Shown here: positions 1 to 4,864 of the stretch, piece after piece
Numbering within the stretch: the first letter of the stretch is position 1
Layout: the number at the start of each line of letters is the position of its first letter
NCBI GenBank assembly: GCA_025922795.1
Contig: JAICHC010000228.1
Span: 1-5,495, forward strand
Length of the DNA stretch: 5,495 nucleotides
Direction: 5' to 3'
From: Candidatus Binatia bacterium
Lineage (GTDB): Bacteria > Desulfobacterota_B > Binatia > UBA9968
Notes under the pieces: model-generated
What the model was told of the DNA's origin: nothing
The model's input: only the letters and a program-made list of their open reading frames with translations
The model's database searches: none
Program-made: the position numbers and the translations under genes

Positions 1-276
1 CATCGGGCCACCCGGGGTTACCCCACCGAGCGACATGCCGATCAAGAGCCCTTTGAATCCTGAGCCGTGCCCCATCCAGCGCACGATCACCTCTTGCGGC
101 ACCACCGCTTGAAATAATCCGGCCAAGGTAAAAGCCGCAATCATGCGCGGGGTAATCTCCAGGATCAACGAGCCGGTCGCGTTGAGTCCCTTGTTGGCCG
201 CCTCCGGCGACGTGTAGTAGACCACGGCCAGCGCGACCGCCGCGGCCGCCATCATGACGATGCTCGAAGTGTCCAT
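1..276 (-). CDS. Permease, YraQ/DUF318-like, N-terminal part (runs off left edge)
   Basis: Reading the minus strand from the ATG at 276 gives 92 uninterrupted codons to the window edge, so the C-terminus is missing. An AGGAG site (281-285 on the plus strand as CTCCT) lies four bases before the start. Residues 5-22 form one hydrophobic helix (SSIVMMAAAAVALAVVYY) and residues about 46-62 a second. Near the edge is the glycine/proline-rich segment GGVTPGGPM (84-92), which resembles the repeated Gly/Pro motif in membrane helices of YraQ/DUF318 (ArsP-like) permeases. This would be an inner-membrane protein of unknown substrate. It is transcribed divergently from the M20-family gene. Membrane character is clear from the sequence; the family call is recognition by eye on a fragment and could be wrong. 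Confidence 0.6.
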   Translation of the reverse strand, partial: MDTSSIVMMAAAAVALAVVYYTSPEAANKGLNATGSLILEITPRMIAAFTLAGLFQAVVPQEVIVRWMGHGSGFKGLLIGMSLGGVTPGGPM

Positions 277-455
277 AGATCTCCTGAGCGCAAGGCGATA
301 TTTTTGAGTTGATGAGGCCATGAGGGAGCGAGTCGGTGCAGATCCTCGACTGTAGATAGGCAACCGGTTCTTTTCAAGCCAAGCGGAATCGCTGCCCTTA
401 TTTGACTTCAAAAACACCGCCCGATAGTTAGATTGAATCAAATCCGGAGGTTTCG
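277..455. promoter_or_regulatory. Divergent intergenic region, promoters presumed
   Basis: This 179-base gap separates the start codons of two divergent genes, so it must hold promoters for both or be downstream of distal ones. On the plus side, TTGACT at 402-407 resembles a sigma-70 -35 box. The candidate -10 hexamers are poor: TAGTTA at 425-430 has correct spacing but weak match, and TAGATT at 429-434 matches better but is 21 bases away. GGAGG at 446-450 is the ribosome site for the M20 gene, five bases before its ATG. TTGAATCAA (433-441) is a small perfect inverted repeat around one central base. No RNA gene or larger repeat was seen. Confidence 0.35.
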
Positions 456-1739
456 ATGGCCCTCGATAACGGCGCGGCGAAAAAAGTGTTGGACCAGATC
501 GATCGCGATGAGATCGCTCAGCTCGGCTGCGATCTCACCAGCATTCCGAGTCCCACGGGGCAGGAAAAGGCGATCGGCGAATTTATCTTGAACTGGTTCG
601 ATGCCAGCGGCATCAAAGCAGTCAGGCAGGACGTCGAAATCGACCGACCCAACGCGGTCGGGGTGGTCAAGGGCGACGGCAGCGGTCTAAGTCTCGGCTT
701 CAACGGTCACACCGACACGAGCTTCACCGGCACGGAAGAAGACCGCCGCATGGTGGTCAACATGGAACCGGAGTCCGAGCTCAAAGGCAAAATCGTCAAC
801 GGCAAAGTGCAGGGCCTGGGCATATCGAATATGAAAGGCGGCATCGCCGCGTTCATGATAGCCGGCAAGGCGCTTCAAAAAAGCGGCGTGAAGCTTAAAG
901 GCGATGTTATTCTCGCTGCTGTGGTCGGCGAAATTTCGCGCACGCCGATCGGCCCGTGGCAGACTAAGGAATACCGCGGCGAAGGCGCCGGCACGCGCCA
1001 TTTACTGACCCACGGCATGCACTCCGATTATGCTGTGTGCGCTGACGGCTCGGACATGAACATCGTCTGGACGCAAAACGGCGTCGTGCAGGTAAAGATC
1101 CAGACCTATGGCAAGGCCGAAGCGGCCTGGGGCTCGAATCGGGAAACCCATCCAATGATCAAAATGAACGCGATCGTGAAGATGACCAAGATCATCGACG
1201 CCATCGAACGCTGGGGGACCGAGTTCGAATCCAAATACGTTTACCAATCTCCCACGGGTCCGCTCTTTCCCAAAGTCAACATCGGCGGCATCGAAGGCGG
1301 CGCCCCCTATCGGCCCAATTATTACCCCGGCGTTTGCTCGATCTATGTCGATATCCGCATGCCCCCTCAGGTGCGCCCGGTGCAGATTCAATACGAGCTG
1401 GAACGGACCCTCAACGCCACCGGCCTGGACTATCAAATGGACATCTACAAATCGCTGCTTGGCCACGAAGGTAAGAACGTCGAACCGCTGGTCAAATCGG
1501 CGGAGGATTGCTATCAGCGTCTGTTCGGCACAAAAATCAAGCACGAAGCACCCGACCGCGCCAGCATCTGGACGGACACCACCGTCTACAACGAGCTGGG
1601 CATTCCCGCGATCAAGATCGGCCCGCGCGGCCGGCGGATCGGCCCGCGCAACGAAGAAATTGAAATCGACACGATGCTGAACGCGGCAAAACTCTACGCC
1701 CTGATCGCGCTCGATATCTGCTCACGCGCAAGGGGGTGA
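456..1739 (+). CDS. M20 family peptidase/deacylase-like protein (ArgE/DapE-like) with altered metal site
   Basis: A 427-residue protein of normal M20 length, starting at ATG 456 with GGAGG five bases upstream. The fold landmarks are in order: the first metal-site motif NGHTDT (His85, Asp87), GLGISNMKGG (121-129), the strand ending VVGEIS (156-161), ADGSD (196-200), VDIRMPP (298-304) and a C-terminal GPRGRRIGPRNEEIEID (389-405). Active M20 enzymes such as ArgE, DapE and carboxypeptidase G2 hydrolyse amide bonds with two zinc ions held by His, a bridging Asp, a Glu, an Asp/Glu and a C-terminal His. Here the bridging Asp is Asn125, the second Glu of the usual Glu-Glu pair appears to be Ile160, and the C-terminal His is Gly396. 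His85, Asp87, Glu159 and possibly Asp197 remain. The fold assignment is firm. Activity and substrate are uncertain: it could be a one-metal enzyme, a diverged hydrolase or a pseudoenzyme. The frame is intact and codon use matches the neighbours, so it is not a pseudogene. Confidence 0.88.
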   Translation: MALDNGAAKKVLDQIDRDEIAQLGCDLTSIPSPTGQEKAIGEFILNWFDASGIKAVRQDVEIDRPNAVGVVKGDGSGLSLGFNGHTDTSFTGTEEDRRMVVNMEPESELKGKIVNGKVQGLGISNMKGGIAAFMIAGKALQKSGVKLKGDVILAAVVGEISRTPIGPWQTKEYRGEGAGTRHLLTHGMHSDYAVCADGSDMNIVWTQNGVVQVKIQTYGKAEAAWGSNRETHPMIKMNAIVKMTKIIDAIERWGTEFESKYVYQSPTGPLFPKVNIGGIEGGAPYRPNYYPGVCSIYVDIRMPPQVRPVQIQYELERTLNATGLDYQMDIYKSLLGHEGKNVEPLVKSAEDCYQRLFGTKIKHEAPDRASIWTDTTVYNELGIPAIKIGPRGRRIGPRNEEIEIDTMLNAAKLYALIALDICSRARG

Positions 1740-1743
1740 GCAA

Positions 1744-1836
1744 ATGGTAGTGACCATCCCGAACGAATTGCTCGAGAATGCCACCGGCCTCCGCTACCAG
1801 AAGGAGAGCTGGGCTAAATCCTGCCGACTTCGATGA
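1744..1836 (+). other. 30-codon orphan ORF, possible remnant of an antitoxin-like gene
   Basis: An ATG four bases after the M20 stop, with the G-rich AGGGGGTGAG just before it, opens 30 codons ending at TGA 1834-1836. The first residues (MVVTIPNELLEN) resemble the opening strand and helix of ribbon-helix-helix or UPF0175-like antitoxins. The rest (ending SWAKSCRLR) has no recognisable continuation. Its last codons overlap the end of the minus-strand dehydrogenase fragment at 1814. This fits a gene truncated at a junction around 1800-1815. It may equally be noncoding; the family resemblance is weak. The inverted repeat GAGCAA (1738-1743) / TTGCTC (1768-1773), enclosing ATGGT/ACCAT (1744-1757), lies across its start and could affect the transcript end of the M20 gene. 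Confidence 0.25.
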
Positions 1837-2140
1837 TTTGTCCCGACACCAGATCGGAGTCGGCCGTGGCGAAGAAGAGAAAGGCCGGCGCGATGGCTTC
1901 AGGCGCAATCAATTCACGTTCGCGCCTGGGAATGCCCAACTGTTCGCGCCGAAACTTTGTCAACTCCTCGGTCATGCGCGTGTCCGCCACCGGTGAGATG
2001 CAGTTGACTTGAATATTGTAAGCACTCAATTCGCTCGCCGCATTTTTCGTAAATGCGATAATGCCTCCCTTCGCCGCGGCGTAGTCGGCAACCGACTTGA
2101 ACGATTTGAACCCAATTGCTATTGAACCTAGAGGAGGGTA
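1814..2140 (-). pseudogene. Short-chain dehydrogenase/reductase, C-terminal fragment
   Basis: The minus strand is open from 2140 down to the TAG at 1814-1816, about 108 codons. It contains the second half of a classical SDR: the catalytic Tyr-x-x-x-Lys as DYAAAKGG (Tyr at 2083-2081, Lys at 2071-2069), then GIIAFTKNAASEL, the strand NIQVNCISPV with the family's usual Asn and Pro, and the ending ADSDLVSGQIIEVGRI. A complete SDR is about 250 residues with a TGxxxGxG cofactor loop near the N-terminus. That half is absent: upstream on the minus strand an in-frame TGA (2143-2141) and then the GST gene intervene. No ribosome site or plausible start fits a 108-residue product. The SDR family is certain; it is inferred to be a degraded relic, probably from an old deletion or rearrangement, rather than a functional short protein. 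Confidence 0.8.
2131..2138 (+). promoter_or_regulatory. Strong ribosome binding site fixing the GTG start of the GST-like gene
   Basis: GAGGAGGG is an almost ideal Shine-Dalgarno sequence and sits seven bases before the GTG at 2146. It serves no other start. It shows that translation is meant to begin upstream of the in-frame TGA at 2170, not at the internal TTG at 2263 that a standard open-reading-frame search would choose. Confidence 0.85.
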
Positions 2141-2145
2141 TCAAC

Positions 2146-2706
2146 GTGAAACTCTATTCGTGCCACACCTGACCCTACGCACACAGGACAAGGATTGTCC
2201 TGGCCGAAAAGAAAATTCCCTACGAGCTCATCGAAGTCGATCTCAAAAATAAACCGAGCGATTTGGTGCAACGGAACCCTTACGGCAAAGTGCCGGTGCT
2301 GGTCGACGGCGGCGGTGTGATCTACGAATCGGCGATCATCAACGAATATCTCGACGAGAAATTTCCCGAAAACCGTCTCCTGCCGGCCGATCTTCTCCAG
2401 CGCTCGAAAGTGCGCATCTGGATCGATTTTCTTAACACCCGTATTCATCCCGCGGCCTCCGACCTCGCGCATAATCGCGAGCCGGACAAGGCGCGCGAGA
2501 AAATGCATCAACATCTCCAAACACTCGATAAGGAGTTGGCCGGCAAGAAATATCTTGTCGACGATTACTCGCTGGCGGACATCACGTTCATTCCCTTCTA
2601 CACCCGTCAGGAACGCTACTGCATTGCCATCGACGAACGTTATCCCAACGTTAAACGCTGGGGCGAGGATCTCATCGCGCGCCCGCAAGTCGCGCCGACG
2701 ATTTGA
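2146..2706 (+). CDS. Glutathione S-transferase-like protein, probable selenoprotein (TGA at codon 9 read as Sec)
   Basis: From GTG 2146 the frame reads MKLYSCHT, an in-frame TGA (2170-2172), then PYAHRTRIVLAEK and on to the TGA at 2704: 186 residues if the first TGA is decoded. The N-terminal thioredoxin fold (about 1-75) has the beta1-helix start, the NPYGKVPVL loop with cis-Pro50, and Glu61-Ser62 of the glutathione site. The helical C-terminal domain follows, with the SLAD N-capping segment at 142-145. In omega/SspA-type GSTs and glutaredoxins the helix begins CPY(A/C) or CPFA, and that Cys is the nucleophile. Here it is TGA, giving Cys6-x-x-Sec9-Pro-Tyr-Ala. A SECIS-like hairpin follows at 2184. 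Likely role: cytosolic glutathione-dependent thiol transfer or reduction; substrate unknown. It ends 13 bases before the cyclodeaminase-like gene, suggesting an operon. The alternative is a nonsense mutation or base-call error (TGC or TGT to TGA) in an ordinary Cys enzyme. The GST family is firm; selenocysteine is a strong inference. Confidence 0.78.
2184..2202 (+). promoter_or_regulatory. Candidate bacterial SECIS element downstream of the in-frame TGA
   Basis: CAGGACA (2184-2190), loop AGGAT (2191-2195) and TGTCCTG (2196-2202) form a perfect 7-bp hairpin inside the coding sequence. The stem begins 11 bases and the loop 18 bases after the TGA. Bacterial SECIS elements bind SelB and lie directly after the UGA, with a short apical loop that carries G among its first bases; this hairpin satisfies that description (loop A-G-G-A-U). 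Both Arg codons within it are AGG, while the other twelve Arg codons of the gene are CGN, suggesting selection on RNA structure. No clear extension of pairing towards the TGA is visible. Confidence 0.65.
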
Positions 2707-2719
2707 AGGAGTACCTGGG

Positions 2720-3775
2720 ATGCAGCCGTTACTGGTAAGTCCGGAGGAAATCCTTGGCGTCGTGACCATGTCTGAGGCCGTGGAAGCCGTGCGCTTGGGC
2801 TTTCGCGAATGGGGCGAGAACCCCCAGCTTAACGCGCCGCGCAGGAGAATTCACATCCCGACCGGCGTCCGCGTGAGCGTGCATCAAGGGGGGGTGCCTG
2901 CGGCCAAGGCCACCGGCTTGATGACCCATTGCGAATGGGTCAAACCGATGGCCGAGGAGCAGGTCTACCCACGACTTAATCACCCGGTGATCGTGCTCTA
3001 CGACTCGGCCGAAGGCGAGCTCAAAGGCATCATCGTCGGCGAGATCACCTGCGCCGAACTGCCGCACAACATCGCCGTCACCGGCCTGCGCACGGCGGCT
3101 ACCAGCGCCGTCGGCACCGATCTCTTGGCCCGGCCCGACGCGAGCAGTCTCGCTCTCTTTGGCGCCGCCGGCCAGGCGAAGAATCATCTGCTCGCACTCA
3201 TGCAGGTGCGCCGGCTCAAAAACGTCAAAGTCTACAGCCGTAACCCCGAGAACCGCAAAAAATTCGTCGAGGAAATGGGACCGGTCACCAATCTTAACAT
3301 CACGCCGGTTGCGTCTCCCGAAGAAGCCCTGCGCGGCGTCGACATCGTGCTAACCGCAACCAACTCGAGCGTGCCGGTGTTCGACGGCAGTTGGCTCCAG
3401 CCCGGCCAGCATGTAACGACTATCGTCGGCAGCAATGTCGGTTTGGTCAAAGGCGGTTTTACCGCCGCGAAGCGGCGCGAGATCGACGACGCCACCTTGG
3501 CACGCAGCCAGGTCCACGGCATCGTATCGATCCAACAAGCGGTTCAGGACGAACAGGCCGATATCTTCGACCCGGTCCAGCGCGGCGTCATACGCTGGGA
3601 GCAACTGATTGAGATCGGCGAGATACTGGCGGGAAAAAAGGAAGGCCGCACCAAGGCGGAACAAATCACCTTCTACAAGAACAACGCCGGCCAAGGCGTG
3701 GCCGATATCGCCCTCGGCGCCAAAGTCCTCGCCAACATCGAGAAGAAAAAGGCCGGGCACAAGCTCGACTACTGA
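2720..3775 (+). CDS. Ornithine cyclodeaminase/mu-crystallin family protein
   Basis: A 351-residue protein starting at ATG 2720, with AAGGAG eight bases before it. The same frame stays open upstream to 2555, but that part lies inside the GST gene and lacks family similarity, so the later start is chosen. Family landmarks: Lys63 in AAKATGL, the substrate-side segment RTAATSAVGTDLLARP (124-139), the dinucleotide-binding turn FGAAGQA (147-153) followed by VYSRNPENRKKF (171-182), DIVLTATNSSVPVF (208-221), PGQHVTTIVGSN (228-239), RREIDD (252-257) and the C-terminal ITFYKNNAGQGVADIALGAKV (316-336). Members bind NAD(P) and include ornithine cyclodeaminase, alanine dehydrogenase, ketimine reductases and opine-type enzymes, so the substrate cannot be set. 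Between GSN and REID the loop is longer than in classical ornithine cyclodeaminase, arguing against that exact activity. It lies 13 bases after the GST-like gene and is probably co-transcribed. Confidence 0.88.
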   Translation: MQPLLVSPEEILGVVTMSEAVEAVRLGFREWGENPQLNAPRRRIHIPTGVRVSVHQGGVPAAKATGLMTHCEWVKPMAEEQVYPRLNHPVIVLYDSAEGELKGIIVGEITCAELPHNIAVTGLRTAATSAVGTDLLARPDASSLALFGAAGQAKNHLLALMQVRRLKNVKVYSRNPENRKKFVEEMGPVTNLNITPVASPEEALRGVDIVLTATNSSVPVFDGSWLQPGQHVTTIVGSNVGLVKGGFTAAKRREIDDATLARSQVHGIVSIQQAVQDEQADIFDPVQRGVIRWEQLIEIGEILAGKKEGRTKAEQITFYKNNAGQGVADIALGAKVLANIEKKKAGHKLDY

Positions 3776-3810
3776 GGAGTGGAGCGATGGAGTACTGGAG
3801 TGTGGATTAG
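3776..3810 (+). repeat. GGAGT-rich imperfect short repeat between genes
   Basis: Directly after the cyclodeaminase stop, GGAGT-type units recur at 3776, 3789 and 3797, with degenerate GGAG at 3781 and GGATTAG at 3804-3810. A similar GAGT-rich stretch occurs in reverse orientation at 4741-4772. The first GGAG units are not placed to serve any start codon of a real gene (the ORF at 3787 is 7 codons). The rest of the gap to 3885 holds a small possible stem (GTGG/CCAC, about 3811-3824) and nothing else recognisable. Confidence 0.4.
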
Positions 3811-3885
3811 TGGCGCCGGCCCACCTCGAGATTACTGCAGGCCAATCGAACCATTTCGACTTTTAAGGTCCTTGATTGTCTCGCC

Positions 3886-4710
3886 ATGAACAGAATCGCC
3901 GTCGCCCAGGTCGAATCCTCCACCGAGAAGTCAGAAAATCTCCGCACGGCAGTCCGTCTGATCCAAGAAGCCAAACATAACGGAGCCGAGCTGATCGCCT
4001 TCCCGGAATTTTTGATGGCGTTCTCGCCCGTGAGTCAGACCGCTGAAGAATTGGCGCGCGTAGCCGAATCGGCAGACGGCCCGTTTGTCTCAGCGCTGCG
4101 CACCGCAGCCAAGGCCGCAGGCATCGGCGTGGTCGCCACGATCTATGAAAATTCAAGCACTCCGAATCGAGTCTACGACACCGCAGTGTGGATCGACGCC
4201 CTCGGCAACACTCCGTCGATCTATCGCAAGCTGCATCTGTACGACGCGTTCGGCTTCAAGGAGTCCGACAAGTTTCAACCCGGCGAGGACCTCCCTCCGT
4301 TGGTGCAATCCGGTGACAGCCGGTTCGGCATGATGATTTGTTACGATCTGCGGTTCCCCGAAATGGCGCGCATGCTGGCGCTTCGAGGCGCCAATGTCTT
4401 GATCGCGCCCTCGGGTTGGGTGCAAGGCGATTTAAAAGTGCAGCATTGGGAGACGATGATCAAAGCCAGAGCCCTGGAAAACGGCTGTTACGTCATCGCG
4501 CCCGATCAGGCCGGAAATATCTACATCGGCCACAGCATGGCGGCGGATCCGCTCGGCCGCACCGTGGTCGACCTCGACGAAAAACCACGCGTGGAAATCA
4601 TCGAGTTGGATTTCACTCTGCTGCGCGAGACCCGAGAAAAATTGCCGCTGCTCAAGAACCGCCGCAGCGACGTTTACGCGCGCCACGCCGCGGATAACAA
4701 GCTGCCGTAA
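3886..4710 (+). CDS. Carbon-nitrogen hydrolase (nitrilase superfamily amidase, Nit-like)
   Basis: A 274-residue protein of typical length for the Nit/omega-amidase branch. The catalytic triad is complete: Glu41 in IAFPEFLMAF, Lys115 in YRKLHLYDAFGF and Cys152 in MMICYDLRFPEM. Further family segments are NRVYDTAVWID (94-104), ANVLIAPSGWVQG (169-181), HWETMIKARALENGCYVIAPDQAG (187-210) and HSMAADPLGRTV (216-227). Such cytosolic enzymes form a Cys thioester and release ammonia from amides. Relatives act on omega-amides of 2-oxo acids or deaminated glutathione, others on N-carbamoyl compounds; the substrate is not readable here. ATG 3886 is the only start that precedes the first strand (NRIAVAQVE), yet the nearest purine-rich site (AAGG, 3865-3868) is 17 bases away, so initiation looks weak. 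The 110-base gap from the cyclodeaminase leaves co-transcription open. Confidence 0.9.
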   Translation: MNRIAVAQVESSTEKSENLRTAVRLIQEAKHNGAELIAFPEFLMAFSPVSQTAEELARVAESADGPFVSALRTAAKAAGIGVVATIYENSSTPNRVYDTAVWIDALGNTPSIYRKLHLYDAFGFKESDKFQPGEDLPPLVQSGDSRFGMMICYDLRFPEMARMLALRGANVLIAPSGWVQGDLKVQHWETMIKARALENGCYVIAPDQAGNIYIGHSMAADPLGRTVVDLDEKPRVEIIELDFTLLRETREKLPLLKNRRSDVYARHAADNKLP

Positions 4711-4740
4711 GTTTCTTTTAGCAGTGATTTCGCACTGACG

Positions 4741-4772
4741 CCCACTCTTCACTCCTTACTACTCACTCTTCT
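4741..4772 (-). repeat. GAGT-rich imperfect repeat, reverse orientation
   Basis: On the plus strand ACTC units recur at 4744, 4751, 4761 and 4765 in a pyrimidine-rich run. Read on the minus strand this is a GAGT/GGAGT series like that at 3776-3810. The pair brackets the amidase gene in opposite orientations. Just upstream, CAGTG (4722-4726) and CACTG (4733-4737) could form a 5-bp hairpin after the amidase stop, but without a following T run it is a weak terminator candidate. Confidence 0.3.
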
Positions 4773-4789
4773 GGTTCCCGCGAGGTGTC

Positions 4790-4818
4790 TTGGCACTTTC
4801 CCCGGTTTTAGCTAAGCT
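4790..4818 (+). promoter_or_regulatory. Candidate sigma-70 promoter for the DUF2130 gene
   Basis: TTGGCA (4790-4795) matches five of six bases of the -35 consensus. After 17 bases, TAAGCT (4813-4818) matches three of six of the -10. The perfect 8-base palindrome TTAGCTAA (4808-4815) overlaps the -10. The position, about 45 bases before the start codon in a 154-base gap, is sensible. Evidence is consensus matching by eye only. Confidence 0.35.
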
Positions 4819-4864
4819 CCGGCAAATATCGGCGCGTTCCCGAACACGATCGAGGGAGTGATTC

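Noticed and set aside
1002..1544. Long open frame on the minus strand opposite the M20 gene (180 codons)
   Set aside because: Antisense shadow of a well-supported protein; the amino-acid composition follows from the complementary codons.
2097..2125. TTGAAC-17-TATTGA as promoter of the GST-like gene
   Set aside because: Only four and three matches to the two consensus boxes, and transcription would begin inside the ribosome binding site.
2263..2706. GST-like gene starting at the internal TTG 2263
   Set aside because: It would omit the first half of the thioredoxin fold and has no ribosome site; clear GST homology continues upstream through the TGA to GTG 2146.
2555..2719. Upstream extension of the cyclodeaminase-like frame to 2555
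   Set aside because: It lies wholly within the GST coding region in another frame, its residues are Arg/Thr/Ser-rich and unlike the family, and a good ribosome site precedes ATG 2720.
2128..2769. Long open frame on the minus strand opposite the GST gene (213 codons)
   Set aside because: It is the antisense of a clear GST; high GC content produces such mirror frames, and it has no recognisable motif.
3787..3810. Seven-codon ORF after the cyclodeaminase stop
   Set aside because: Too short and composed of the GGAGT repeat; no sign of a leader peptide function.
4722..4737. Rho-independent terminator after the amidase gene
   Set aside because: The stem is only 5 bp and no T run follows it; the T-rich run lies before it.
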